Origin: Candidatus Brocadia sp.
GTDB taxonomy: Bacteria; Planctomycetota; Brocadiia; Brocadiales; Brocadiaceae
DNA: 64,000 nt
NCBI GenBank assembly: GCA_011525665.1
Contig: WYAU01000020.1
Location: 1-64,000 of the forward strand
Direction of reading: 5' to 3'
Shown here: in pieces, positions 25,005 to 33,604 of the stretch
Layout of the letters: each line of letters starts with the position of its first letter
How positions within the stretch are numbered: the stretch's first letter is position 1
The notes under the pieces: generated by a model
Databases searched by the model: none
What the model was told of the DNA's origin: nothing
What the model saw: only the letters and a program-made list of their open reading frames with translations
Made by a program: the position numbers and the translations under genes

Positions 25005-25625
25005 GTGTATAGAAACGAACCGCTCGAAACGTATTTGAAAGATGCTGCTGCCGGGACACCGGCGCCCGGTGGGGGGAGTGTGGCTGCGTTAGCGGGTGCA
25101 CTAGCAACCTCTATGGCTTCTATGTCGGCAAACCTTACTGTTGACAGGGAAAAATTTAAGCAATACGACTCTCAGTTGAAGAAGATACGCGAAGGTTGTG
25201 AAAAGAGCAGAGAAATCTTGTTGTCCCTGATGGAGGAGGATATTACAGTTTATCGCGGGCTCAACAATGCCTATGGATTGCCTAACTCGTCAGAAGCGGA
25301 AAAGAATAAACGGTCTGAGGAAATACAAAAAGCAGTCATCCATGCAATGGAAGTTCCTTTAAGGACAACGATGTGTTGCCTTTATGTATTGCAACAGGTG
25401 CGAGAATTAGTGGACATTGCGAATCCCCATCTCATTTCCGATGTGGGTGTCGCTTGTTTTTTGGCAGAAGCGGCATTTCAATGTGCGAAATTAAATGTGG
25501 AAATAAACCTTGCCACTATCAAGGATCAAAATCTCGTTGAAAAGGTGCAAAACGAAATAAGCCGTGCCGAGGAGAAGGCAAAAACATTTTTCGAAGAGAT
25601 AAAAAGGCACGTCCGGAAAAAATGA
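25005..25625 (+). CDS. FTCD cyclodeaminase-type protein (methenyl-THF cyclohydrolase family)
   Basis: This 206-residue, all-helical protein matches the formiminotransferase-cyclodeaminase C-terminal domain: TPAPGGGSVAALAGALATSM near the N-terminus, SANLTVDREKF, and LVDIANPHLISDVGVACFLA, which lines the folate pocket. Stand-alone members are methenyl-tetrahydrofolate cyclohydrolases that interconvert one-carbon units. GTG 25005 is preferred because family proteins begin a few residues before the APGGGS loop; a TTG at 24981 is an alternative overlapping the previous gene. Confidence 0.85.
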   Translation: MYRNEPLETYLKDAAAGTPAPGGGSVAALAGALATSMASMSANLTVDREKFKQYDSQLKKIREGCEKSREILLSLMEEDITVYRGLNNAYGLPNSSEAEKNKRSEEIQKAVIHAMEVPLRTTMCCLYVLQQVRELVDIANPHLISDVGVACFLAEAAFQCAKLNVEINLATIKDQNLVEKVQNEISRAEEKAKTFFEEIKRHVRKK

Positions 25626-25656
25626 AGAGATAGTCTTTAAAGATTGGACATTTACT

Positions 25657-26157
25657 ATGGAATGGGAGATAAAAAGGAGTTCTAACGGATGCCTTCTTTG
25701 CAATAAGGGGTTTTCTGAAGAAGAAGAATATTATTCCGCCCTTTTTGATGAAGGCAATGCCTTTATTCGCAAGGATTTTTGTACTCCATGCTGGGGTAAA
25801 GGCAAGGAAGGGGGGCCTTTTTCATTTTGGAAAACGAAGGCGCCAAAGAAGGATAGATCTGTTAAAACTTTTCTAAATACCGAAGTCTTATTAGATATGT
25901 TTATGAGATTGGAGGGAAACAGTGAAACTCACCAAAAAAATCTCCGGTATGTACTTGCACTGTATCTGATCAGAAAAAAGGTGTTTAAATTGAAATCTTT
26001 TAAAAGGCAAAGCGAAGAAGAGATTATTACGCTTTTTTTCCCAAAGGAAGATCGGGAATTTGATGTGTATAATCCAAATTTAAAAGAAGAAGAAATTAAA
26101 GCCATCACGTCAGAAATGAGTCAACTCCTGAATTATCCATGCGTGGAACTCGTCTAA
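25657..26157 (+). CDS. Conserved-looking protein of unknown function with two CxxC pairs
   Basis: The 166-residue protein carries GCLLCNKGF and, 30 residues on, FCTPCWGKGK, two CxxC knuckles that could bind one zinc ion. The remainder is charged, helical and ends with KEEEIKAITSEMSQLLNYP. It has no signal or membrane segment. I do not recognise the family. It starts 31 nt after the cyclodeaminase gene on the same strand and its stop overlaps by 4 nt with the convergent membrane-protein gene. Confidence 0.6.
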   Translation: MEWEIKRSSNGCLLCNKGFSEEEEYYSALFDEGNAFIRKDFCTPCWGKGKEGGPFSFWKTKAPKKDRSVKTFLNTEVLLDMFMRLEGNSETHQKNLRYVLALYLIRKKVFKLKSFKRQSEEEIITLFFPKEDREFDVYNPNLKEEEIKAITSEMSQLLNYPCVELV

Positions 26158-27035
26158 AGTCTTACTTTATAAAGGGGGTATTTGTTATTTGCGAATATTT
26201 TGGAAAGGCGCGTCGACCGATAACTACTAATAAGACAACCGATGGAATAAAAGATGATTATGGGCGTTAAGAGGTCTAAAAAAGGAACAACAATATGCAA
26301 ATCACGGCCAGTAATATGTCCAATAAGATTCGTTGCAAAAAAGTTCCTTATAAAGAGGAATACATAAAGCGCAAGGCTGATAACCTTGTTTGTAGACAGA
26401 TAACAGCAATAAATGTATGCAAAAACAAGACAAGAACATACTTTTATTGCGTCATTGAAAGTATTTAAAACGAAGGACAGGCAATTATTTTCAATCGATA
26501 GCATCTCTAAACCTATCGATAATATGTATTTTGAAAAAAGATACAAACCAAATCCCACGAGAATACCGGAGAATAGTATGCACTTTGTCCATCTGATATA
26601 ATTTTTTGCTTGTCTGATAGATTCCAGGTGAACCGGAGGAAAGGGAGACATTGCCCCGGTTTTTTTAATGCACTTTTTTAGTTGTCTGATAACTTTTAGA
26701 TACGCATCTGCCGGTTCTTCATGCAGATGAGAGGATTTGACGTTTGCTGTTCTTTTAGTATCGGCAGAGATAAAGAGTAGATATGCAATAGCAAAGACGA
26801 CGACCGTTATCATATCGCCGTACATGTCGGGTATACTTGGTGTATGAATATCATACCTGAGATATGAATTTCCTGATTGCAGGATGCGAAAAAAGATGAG
26901 TGCATTAATAATATTTTCAGTGGCAAACCTCAGATTAATGCCAATAAATATTAATAATGTGCATATTTTTATTGAATTTAGCATAGGGCCGACACTGGTG
27001 TTGCTTATTAAATCCGCTTCGATGAAATATTCCAC
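26154..27035 (-). CDS. Polytopic membrane protein of unknown function
   Basis: The 293-residue protein contains six or seven hydrophobic stretches, for example IKICTLLIFIGINLRFA, MITVVVFAIAYLLFISA, CILFSGILVGFGLYLFSKYI, CSCLVFAYIYCCYL, ALYVFLFIRNFFATNLIGHI and FLDLLTPIIIFYSIGCLI, with a central cytosolic loop containing KVIRQLKKCIKKTG. No transporter, kinase or channel signature is recognised. It is isolated on the minus strand between a plus-strand gene and a long degenerate intergenic region, so its partner is unknown. The ATG lacks a clear Shine-Dalgarno. Confidence 0.6.
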   Translation of the reverse strand: MEYFIEADLISNTSVGPMLNSIKICTLLIFIGINLRFATENIINALIFFRILQSGNSYLRYDIHTPSIPDMYGDMITVVVFAIAYLLFISADTKRTANVKSSHLHEEPADAYLKVIRQLKKCIKKTGAMSPFPPVHLESIRQAKNYIRWTKCILFSGILVGFGLYLFSKYILSIGLEMLSIENNCLSFVLNTFNDAIKVCSCLVFAYIYCCYLSTNKVISLALYVFLFIRNFFATNLIGHITGRDLHIVVPFLDLLTPIIIFYSIGCLISSYRSTRLSKIFANNKYPLYKVRL

Positions 27036-27946
27036 AAAAAATAATGCCCGAATATCTTAACTATATCGGAAAATTTTGAAAAAACTTTATTTAAAAATCG
27101 GGCGACAGAAGGAAGGGTTATTATAAAATTTTGGCTGTTTGAAAAGTGCATATAAAACCTTCCCGTTGCTTGTTCCCAAGCTGTTGATAAGGAAATACCA
27201 TTGTAGAGAAACTGTGTTTCTCTTTCATAATACACCCCCCCCAAACAAGCGTTTAGGTGGGAGAAAAATAAGGAAGAAGCAACCAAAGATCGGTTCTCTC
27301 TTTCCGTCCTTCTGTCCACACCCGACTCCTCACCGTATTTATGCCTTCCATGAGACCCCGATATCTTCCGGTATAAACCGCCCCGTAAAATCATCCGCTG
27401 TTGTCGATCGGGTATCCTCTGTGTTCCCGCCTCATGGAGATACCCCCCCATTGTTCCGGTTTAACGCTATGTCTCTCAATCTCATTCCGCCGGCAAGGAT
27501 AGTGTACGCAATTTGCAACTCACAATCAGCACTGTCAACCCAACCGTGTCACCTTCTTCTAAAAGAGACTCCATAGATAACCATTCATCGTACGGGCTGC
27601 ATATCGGAAATCATGCTGCCTGGGATTGAATGAATTTCTTCGATATCCGGAGTTTTTCGATGGCAATATGTTCAATGGGTATGATTCCTCCGCCACAGGG
27701 AATATGCTTGTCCCTTAGGGGAACTGCATACTCTTCTTCTTCATTGATCCTTTGTTCGGGGTAAGACAAGATAACGATCCTCACCGGTAAGAAGCTTTCC
27801 GAACTGGCCCTAAGAATTTTAGCGACGTGCGGGGAATGCAGTTGACTTTTGCGAGAAAGTAATTATAATATATCTTTCAGAAAAATAGTGTGTAGTATTA
27901 GGTTTTGCGCTATTTTGCTTGTAGCGTTTTTTGCCCAGTATATTTT
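27036..27946. other. Degenerate intergenic region before the tRNA array
   Basis: This 900-nt stretch has no intact gene. It contains a perfect 7-bp hairpin GAGAAAC/GTTTCTC around TGT (27206-27222) beside a C8 run, in a phrase that looks like a decayed dispersed repeat, and an open but startless minus-strand frame at 27611-27862 (listed separately). I see no promoter I can defend for the tRNAs. Confidence 0.5.
27611..27862 (-). pseudogene. Gene remnant without start codon
   Basis: A minus-strand frame of 83 codons reads HVAKILRASSESFLPVRIVI, then SYPEQRINEEEEYAVPLRDK and HIPCGGGIIPIEHIAIEKLR before TGA. Composition and strand periodicity look protein-like, yet there is no ATG and the frame is bounded by TAA on the 5' side. 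Beyond the stop a further short frame (MESLLEEGDTVGL) follows. I read it as the tail of a dead gene; family not recognised. Confidence 0.3.
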
Positions 27947-28020
27947 GCGCTCGTAGCTCAATTGGACAGAGTGGTGGACTTCGAATCCAACGGTTGCAGG
28001 TTCAAGTCCTGCCGGGCGCG
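27947..28020 (+). tRNA. tRNA-Arg (TCG)
   Basis: Acceptor GCGCTCG pairs with CGGGCGC (one G-T), D arm TAGCTCAATTGGACAGAG, anticodon loop CTTCGAA (TCG) on a stem with one G-A mismatch at its base, T arm CAGGTTCAAGTCCTG, discriminator G. CCA is not encoded. It is the first of four tRNAs. Confidence 0.93.
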
Positions 28021-28064
28021 TTATTCATAAAGTCTTAAACGGGTTTCGGCATTAAACAAAAAAT

Positions 28065-28137
28065 GCGCCCTTAGCTCAGTTGGTAGAGCAACTGACTCTT
28101 AATCAGTGGGTCGAAAGTTCGAATCTTTCAGGGCGCA
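28065..28137 (+). tRNA. tRNA-Lys (CTT)
   Basis: Acceptor GCGCCCT pairs with AGGGCGC, D arm TAGCTCAGTTGGTAGAGCA, anticodon stem ACTGA/TCAGT with loop CTCTTAA (anticodon CTT), T loop AGTTCGAATCT, discriminator A, no encoded CCA. Confidence 0.95.
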
Positions 28138-28261
28138 TCAGCTATTTCCATAGTGTCCTCGTGGCTTCAAAGACCTCTTTTTTGTTTACGTTATATTTTT
28201 TCTGAGAGGGAAAAAAACAAGTTCAGGAATTCCGCCAGGGTTGTATTAATTGCCATTTTGG

Positions 28262-28343
28262 GCGAGGGTGGCGGAACTGGCAGACGCGCAAGATTTAGGA
28301 TCTTGTGCCTTACGGCGTGGGGGTTCGATTCCCCCCTCTCGCA
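28262..28343 (+). tRNA. tRNA-Leu (TAG)
   Basis: Acceptor GCGAGGG pairs with CTCTCGC (one G-T), D region GGCGGAACTGGCAGACGCG, anticodon stem CAAGA/TCTTG with loop TTTAGGA (TAG), a long variable arm, T arm GGGGGTTCGATTCCCCC, discriminator A, no encoded CCA. It complements the tRNA-Leu (CAG) at 5148. Confidence 0.95.
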
Positions 28344-28369
28344 TTAGAAAATAGTTTTTAAATCAAGAA

Positions 28370-28444
28370 GCGGGTGTAGCTCAGTGGTAGAGCGTCACGT
28401 TGCCAACGTGAATGTCGTGGGTTCGAACCCCATCACCCGCTCCA
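28370..28444 (+). tRNA. tRNA-Gly (GCC)
   Basis: Acceptor GCGGGTG pairs with CACCCGC, D arm TAGCTCAGTGGTAGAGCG, anticodon stem TCACG/CGTGA with loop TTGCCAA (GCC), T arm GTGGGTTCGAACCCCAT, discriminator T. CCA is encoded (28442-28444), unlike the other tRNAs here. Confidence 0.95.
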
Positions 28445-28486
28445 TTTTTTTATTTTGGATGGGAGAGTATTGCGGGATAATACACA

Positions 28487-29770
28487 ATGAATGTAACGAT
28501 TGAAGATGCAGGGCCTTGCAAAAAGGTCTTAAAATTTGAAGTACCAAAGGAAACGATTGAAAACGAGTTTGAAAAAAAGACCATGGAGATTTGTGGTACG
28601 GTGGAATTGCCAGGTTTCAGAAAGGGGCGTGCTCCGAGAAAATTGGTTGAGAAGCGGTTTGTGACGCAGATTAAAGACGAGGTAAAACATTCAGTTGTTA
28701 GTGATTGTTACCAGAAGACGCTTGAAGAGCACAAATTAAACCCCGTGGGTAATCCCAAATTTAGTGAAATAGAACTGGAAATGGGAAAATCCCTTATATT
28801 TGATGTGACATTGGAGGTATGGCCGTCTTTTGAGGTCAATCACTATCGTGCTTTGAAATTAAAGAAAAAATCGGCAAGCGTAACCGATGAAGAAGTGCAA
28901 AAAGTATTAATGGATATGGCCCTTCAAAAGGCGCAGCTTACCGTAGTTAAAGACGAAAAGGTAAAAAAGGGAGATCAGATTATCTGCGATTCTCGAGTAG
29001 AGGTCAACGGGGAAAACGTGTTTGAAGATGATGATATTGAAATTCCCGTTGTAAACGGTATTACAGTTGCCGATACCAAGATCCCGGATTTGGTTACAAA
29101 ATTAGAAGGTTTGAAGTCCGGCGATAAGAGCAAAATTGATGTGAAATTATCGGACGATTTTGTCAAAGAAGAGTATCGCAGAAAAGATGCAACGCTGACA
29201 CTTACGGTCAAAGAAGTCAAACGTCTGATCCCACCCGATATTAAGGATGATTTTGCCAGGACATTGGGGTTTGATTCTTTGGATGATTTAAAATCCCATA
29301 TTCGCAAAAGGGTTGAAGTTGATAAAAGAAGATGGGTTGAGGACAATTTGAAGAATCAGGCGCTTGATATCCTTTTAGAGCAGGCGAAATTTGAATTACC
29401 GCAAGACTTTTTGAACCAGCATACAGATCAAAGGGTCTACAAACATCAGCTGGATTTATTGAACAGGGGTGTCCCTTTGGAAGAAATTCAAAAACAAACG
29501 GAAATGATTAAAAATGCATCAACTGAATCCGTAATGCGGGAAGTGAAAGCGTCTCTTGTCTTAAATAATATCGCCGAAAAAGAGAAAATATTTGTTACTG
29601 AAAACGAAGTGGAACAGCAAATTGCCGATATTGCACGGGCGTATAATACAGATACAGCGCGGGTTCGCAGGCAACTGGAACGTCAGGGGAATTTATCTTA
29701 TTTGCGAAGCGATATGCGTGAAAATAAGGTAATGAATTTCCTTCTCAAGGAAGCTGAAATAGAAGAATAA
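28487..29770 (+). CDS. tig: Trigger factor (ribosome-associated peptidyl-prolyl isomerase)
   Basis: The 427-residue protein follows the family order: an N-terminal ribosome-binding domain with the signature GFRKGRAPRKLVEKRF (about 45-60), a central FKBP-like PPIase region (about 160-240), and a long helical C-terminal cradle starting around KDDFARTLGFDSLDDL. It binds ribosomal L23 and shields nascent chains. It begins 43 nt after tRNA-Gly and precedes clpP by 33 nt, the classic tig-clp order, but clpX does not follow. Confidence 0.93.
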   Translation: MNVTIEDAGPCKKVLKFEVPKETIENEFEKKTMEICGTVELPGFRKGRAPRKLVEKRFVTQIKDEVKHSVVSDCYQKTLEEHKLNPVGNPKFSEIELEMGKSLIFDVTLEVWPSFEVNHYRALKLKKKSASVTDEEVQKVLMDMALQKAQLTVVKDEKVKKGDQIICDSRVEVNGENVFEDDDIEIPVVNGITVADTKIPDLVTKLEGLKSGDKSKIDVKLSDDFVKEEYRRKDATLTLTVKEVKRLIPPDIKDDFARTLGFDSLDDLKSHIRKRVEVDKRRWVEDNLKNQALDILLEQAKFELPQDFLNQHTDQRVYKHQLDLLNRGVPLEEIQKQTEMIKNASTESVMREVKASLVLNNIAEKEKIFVTENEVEQQIADIARAYNTDTARVRRQLERQGNLSYLRSDMRENKVMNFLLKEAEIEE

Positions 29771-29803
29771 GACCAGACCCAATAAAATCAAAAATCAAGG
29801 CAA

Positions 29804-30490
29804 ATGAAAGGAAGTTTTTTTGTGTATAACGAGTGTTTGTCATATTTGGAAAATGGTGAGTTTCCTGTTCTTAAACCCAAAAATTCTCAGGGTGCGCTTT
29901 TCGTGCCATATGTTGTTGAAAAAACAGGCTATGGCGAGAGGCATTATGATATATTTTCACGGTTGTTGAAAGACCGCATCATCTTTATCGGCTCTGCTAT
30001 TGAGGATACCCTGTCAAACCTGGTTATTGCGCAAATACTGTTTCTTCAAAACGAGAACAAGAATCAGGATATCAACATTTACATAAATTCACCGGGAGGT
30101 TCAATTACTGCAGGTTTGGCTATTTATGACACCATGCAATTTGTGCAATGTGATGTTGCAACCTTTTGTATCGGACAGGCTTATAGTATGGCTGCCATCC
30201 TCCTTGCCGGCGGGACAAAAGGGAAAAGATACGGCCTTCCCCATACCCGAATTATGCTTCATCAGCCGTGGGGCGGGATGAGAGGTACAGCGACGGATAT
30301 TAGTATTCAGGCGGAAGAAATATTGCGGATGAAGAAATGCCTGAATGAAATTCTTGTAAAACACACGGGACAACCGCTGGAACGTATTGAGGCAGATGTT
30401 GATCGCGATTTTTATATGTCTTCACAAGAGGCAAAGTCATATGGCCTTGTCGATGAGGTAATAGAATCTCTGCGGGATAAAAAGAAATAA
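29804..30490 (+). CDS. clpP: ATP-dependent Clp protease proteolytic subunit
   Basis: The 228-residue serine peptidase has [20 protein letters not shown], catalytic Ser in GQAYSMAA, His in [10 protein letters not shown] and Asp in DVDRDFYMS, in the correct order and spacing. It has a longer N-terminal lead (about 35 residues before the first conserved strand, [18 protein letters not shown]) than Escherichia coli ClpP and no standard cleavage site I can point to. It forms the barrel that works with ClpX/ClpA. The start may be ATG 29804, or GTG 29822 a few codons on. A clear terminator follows. Confidence 0.93.
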   Translation: MKGSFFVYNECLSYLENGEFPVLKPKNSQGALFVPYVVEKTGYGERHYDIFSRLLKDRIIFIGSAIEDTLSNLVIAQILFLQNENKNQDINIYINSPGGSITAGLAIYDTMQFVQCDVATFCIGQAYSMAAILLAGGTKGKRYGLPHTRIMLHQPWGGMRGTATDISIQAEEILRMKKCLNEILVKHTGQPLERIEADVDRDFYMSSQEAKSYGLVDEVIESLRDKKK

Positions 30491-30540
30491 GATCGATAGA
30501 GACATAAATAATAGGCACGAAAAATGGGAAAAATAAAAAA

Positions 30541-30566
30541 GGACACGCAATGCGTGTCCTTTTTTA
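30541..30566 (+). terminator. Rho-independent terminator after clpP
   Basis: GGACACGC/GCGTGTCC with an AAT loop (30541-30559) followed by TTTTTTATTTT. It closes the tig-clpP transcript 50 nt past the clpP stop. The next 280 nt up to 30844 are AT-rich and hold nothing I can name. Confidence 0.9.
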
Positions 30567-30844
30567 TTTTTCCAGCAACAATCAATTTTGTTCATTCCTG
30601 CGTCCTGCGATCTTTTTTGTGTTATTCCCGTCCAGTTAATTCTCTTCCATCGTAATTTATCGATGAAATTACAATATTCCATTACAGGTGAAGATTTCAA
30701 TAGTTAAAGTAAATTGTTTATATTTTTTACGGATTTTTTGGTTGGTGGTTTCTTTTTTGCTAATTTGCTATTCCGTGCACACGTTCGTTTGTAATCAAAA
30801 GGCCTTTGTGATTTTATTTATGTATTTTTTATAAGGAGTTTGCT

Positions 30845-31201
30845 ATGCACAGTATTCGTAAATCATTTGCTGCAATTGTGCTGATATTTGTGATTGGTTT
30901 TGTGTGTCAGGCAAGGATTTGCTTTTCTGCTGTGGAGGTAGAGGGAAAGGTAAACATTAATACAGCAGCCGAAGACCAGATTGCATTATTGCCGGGTATC
31001 GGCCCCAAGCTTGCCACGGAAATAGTAAATTACCGGACAAATAACGGTAATTTTCAGGTAATCGATGATATCAAAAAGGTAAGCGGGGTGGGCGATAAAA
31101 AATTTGAGAAGATCAAAAACTTTGTTACGGTAGAGGGAGATACCACCATAAAATCAACAAAGATGGTAAAGGGTGAAAAAGAACAGAAGCGGGAAAAATG
31201 A
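30845..31201 (+). CDS. comEA: Exported ComEA-like helix-hairpin-helix protein
   Basis: The 118-residue protein has a signal peptide (AAIVLIFVIGFVCQARICFS) and a ComEA HhH pair: VNINTAAEDQIALLPGIGPK, a hairpin binding DNA without sequence preference, and VSGVGDKKFEKIKNFVTVEG. A Lys/Glu-rich tail ends the protein. In competence systems ComEA binds incoming DNA in the periplasm; in other bacteria such small exported HhH proteins have unknown roles. No other competence genes are near, so uptake is only one possibility. ATAAGGAG precedes the ATG. Confidence 0.85.
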   Translation: MHSIRKSFAAIVLIFVIGFVCQARICFSAVEVEGKVNINTAAEDQIALLPGIGPKLATEIVNYRTNNGNFQVIDDIKKVSGVGDKKFEKIKNFVTVEGDTTIKSTKMVKGEKEQKREK

Positions 31202-31250
31202 AAAAATAAATACAGAAGAATAAATACGGTAGCGCATGCTTTTTGAGAAA

Positions 31251-31284
31251 GAGGATAGACTGGGAAAGTCTATCCTCTTTTTTT
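31251..31284 (+). terminator. Rho-independent terminator after comEA-like gene
   Basis: GAGGATAGACT (31251-31261) and AGTCTATCCTC (31267-31277) form a perfect 11-bp stem with a GGGAA loop, followed by seven T. Confidence 0.93.
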
Positions 31285-31286
31285 AT

Positions 31287-31313
31287 TTGAAAAAAATGAA
31301 ATTTTTGTATAAT
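31287..31313 (+). promoter_or_regulatory. Candidate promoter of the pentahaem cytochrome
   Basis: TTGAAA (31287-31292) and a perfect TATAAT (31308-31313), separated by a short 15-nt spacer, directly follow the upstream terminator. The 5' leader would be about 80 nt. Confidence 0.45.
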
Positions 31314-31397
31314 AACTAGCAGGGTCTTTGTGCGGAATCAATGGGTTCAGTCCATGACGTGGCTTAATGCTTTGTTACAGAAAGGATGTTAATCTCT

Positions 31398-32828
31398 ATG
31401 CGTTTGTCTATCAAGTTTACAGTGTGTCTTGTAGGTATTTTGTCTCTGGCATCTTTGAGCGTATCCTACGCAAGCGATCCCAGGGAATGGTCGCCTACGT
31501 GGAAACTTCCTCCTGGCCAGAGACCTGAAAATATTGTTGATTTGCCTATTACCGTACCGGGGGACGTAAAGATAAGTCAGTTCTTCAGCCCGATCTCCTG
31601 TGGCGCATGCCATCCTGATATTTTTAAGATGTGGAGTGGTTCGACTCATGCGAATGCGTGGAGAAATCCGCTCTTTCAGGCCCTTTATAATCTGGGCAAA
31701 AAGACGGCGGAAGGAGAATCAGAGCGGAAGAACATAGAATCATGCGTGCGCTGCCACTTTCCCATTGGGCACAGCGGAGCGGAAACTGCCCTTTCTCCTG
31801 ATGACGAAAAGGGGGGTGTTATCTGCGACTTTTGTCATTCCGTCCGGGCAACTACAGGTGTTGGAAATGCGCCATACATACTAAGTCCCGGCAATGCCGC
31901 AGCCATGGAAGGTGGCACGAAGTACGGTCCGTTCGATGATTCCCCTGAAACCATCCATAAAAATCAGTATTCCGAGTTGCATACACGTTCGGAGTTTTGC
32001 GGAGGTTGCCATGATGTGTCGCATGCAGGAAACAACCTTCCCATCGAACAAACCTACACAGAGTGGCGGCAAGGACCTTATAATACCGGTGATCCCAAAA
32101 CAACGGTGCACTGTCAGGACTGCCACATGAGACAACGTCCGGGCTTTCCCTGTACCGGCAGTACGGAGAGGCCTGATAACCCCGGTTTCGCATCACCGGA
32201 GATCATGGGTGGCAAAAAACGTCCCCATATATGGACGCACTATTTTGTCGGAGGAAGTGTTACCCCCCTATCCCTCCCTCCCGGCTCGGAACTGCAACCA
32301 CAAATGGCGGTAGAGAGGTTAAAGAACGCCGCAACTTTGGAAATATCGGTGGCTCCTGCCTTAAAAAAAGGCGATTTGCTAAAATTTCACATCGATATAA
32401 AAAACACGGGAGCCGGGCATCATATACCTACTGGCCTTACCGAGATGCGGCAGATGTGGTTAAGCGTTTCTGTGACGGATGGGGAAGATAAGATTGTTTA
32501 TCAAAGTGGAAAGGTGGATGAGAAAGGGAATATTGATCCGAATGCGACCGTTTATCATACAGTGTTTGGAAATGAAAAAGGGGAACCGACACTTCACGTA
32601 TGGGCTGCGACGCACATCATATCCGATAACCGCATCCCCCCGAAAGGCAAAAAGGAAGAGCATTTTATTTGTTTACTTCCCCACGACGTCAAATCTCCAT
32701 TAAAAATAAAAGCCGTGCTCCATTACAGGAGTGCACCCCAGGACGTGGTGGATGCCCTTCTGGGAGAGAAGTCCATAAAGCTTCCCATAATCGACATGGC
32801 GGAGATATCAAAGGAAATCAGCTTGTAA
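31398..32828 (+). CDS. Exported pentahaem c-type cytochrome with haem-free C-terminal domain
   Basis: The 476-residue protein begins with a signal peptide (SIKFTVCLVGILSLASLS ... SYA). It carries five CxxCH haem sites: CGACH (68-72), CVRCH (116-120), CDFCH (143-147), CGGCH (201-205) and CQDCH (239-243). The rest, about 290-476, is haem-free and beta-rich, including HFHID-KNTGAGHHIPTGLTE and several His that could be ligands or metal sites. The layout resembles the cytochrome c554/NrfA-like multihaem group and would act in periplasmic electron transfer. The specific redox partner is unknown. ATG 31386 is a possible alternative start, with the AAAGGA directly adjoining it. Confidence 0.88.
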   Translation: MRLSIKFTVCLVGILSLASLSVSYASDPREWSPTWKLPPGQRPENIVDLPITVPGDVKISQFFSPISCGACHPDIFKMWSGSTHANAWRNPLFQALYNLGKKTAEGESERKNIESCVRCHFPIGHSGAETALSPDDEKGGVICDFCHSVRATTGVGNAPYILSPGNAAAMEGGTKYGPFDDSPETIHKNQYSELHTRSEFCGGCHDVSHAGNNLPIEQTYTEWRQGPYNTGDPKTTVHCQDCHMRQRPGFPCTGSTERPDNPGFASPEIMGGKKRPHIWTHYFVGGSVTPLSLPPGSELQPQMAVERLKNAATLEISVAPALKKGDLLKFHIDIKNTGAGHHIPTGLTEMRQMWLSVSVTDGEDKIVYQSGKVDEKGNIDPNATVYHTVFGNEKGEPTLHVWAATHIISDNRIPPKGKKEEHFICLLPHDVKSPLKIKAVLHYRSAPQDVVDALLGEKSIKLPIIDMAEISKEISL

Positions 32829-33604
32829 ATGGAGGTGGGTAAAAACTCTATTAGTGGGATGTTATCATAGAATGTTTGAAAAATTCAACGCAGGTGCACG
32901 TTGCACGTGTGCCTGCGTTAGTGATACCCTTATGGTAAGTAAAAAATAGGCATCGCCGAACTTATAATCGACGACTAAAGAAAGTTGTCATGCCTGTATC
33001 ATGACCATGCTGCTGTAACGTTACTCTTGGTGTTTATCAGATGTGTAAGGTTGGGCAAGAACGTAAGTGAAACCCAACATCAACCGATCATGGCATTTAA
33101 AAATCCGTTGGGTTTCGTACCTCAACCCAACGGGGGAAGTCAAAGGAACAAAGGTCTACTTTTATAAAGTTTTTGGTAAACCAAAAAGGTAGACCTTTGG
33201 GACACTGTATAGGAAATGTAATAAGTATACACGGAAGTGTCGTCTATGCGTGGGCCCTTCGTTATTCCTCAGGGTAAACTCTAGTCAGAAACAATCGCAC
33301 AAAGCCACAAAGAAGGCGAAAGATAGAAGTTGATGTCTTTCGGGTTCCGTGTTTCGGGTTGGAAATAATAAAACTCTAAAATGATATCTTAGCGGTTTTG
33401 TGTGAAAAAACAAAAAGACTTTCTTTTCCCACTCGTTCGGGTTAGGATGAACGAGATTGTTTCATCCGTGTGTGGTGAGTCCTTCAACAAACTCAGCATA
33501 TGTAGGGCAAGGCATTGCCTGCCTCTATAAATTCAATTTTCGGTAGGCGGTGCCTTACCCTACTTAGCTCGTTTGGGTTAGATAAACAGGATTACCTCAT
33601 CCCT
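32829..33604. repeat. Repeat-rich intergenic region
   Basis: In this 775-nt gap I find inverted repeats rather than genes: AACGCAGG/CCTGCGTT (32887-32894 and 32912-32919) with further inner pairing; CCGTTGGGTT/AACCCAACGG (33105-33114 and 33124-33133); and a long imperfect pair of 22-nt arms, GTAGGGCAAGGC... (33502-33523) and ...GCCTTACCCTAC (33542-33563). The last two look like dispersed palindromic units. No gene, tRNA or riboswitch was recognised. Confidence 0.65.

Noticed and set aside
27008-27451. Minus-strand 147-codon frame upstream of the 26154 membrane gene
   Set aside because: Includes repeat-like sequence and low-complexity stretches; no start signal and no recognisable domain.
32985-33167. 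Short plus-strand frame in the repeat-rich gap
   Set aside because: It spans inverted repeats (CCGTTGGGTT pair) and has no ribosome site; best read as noncoding.
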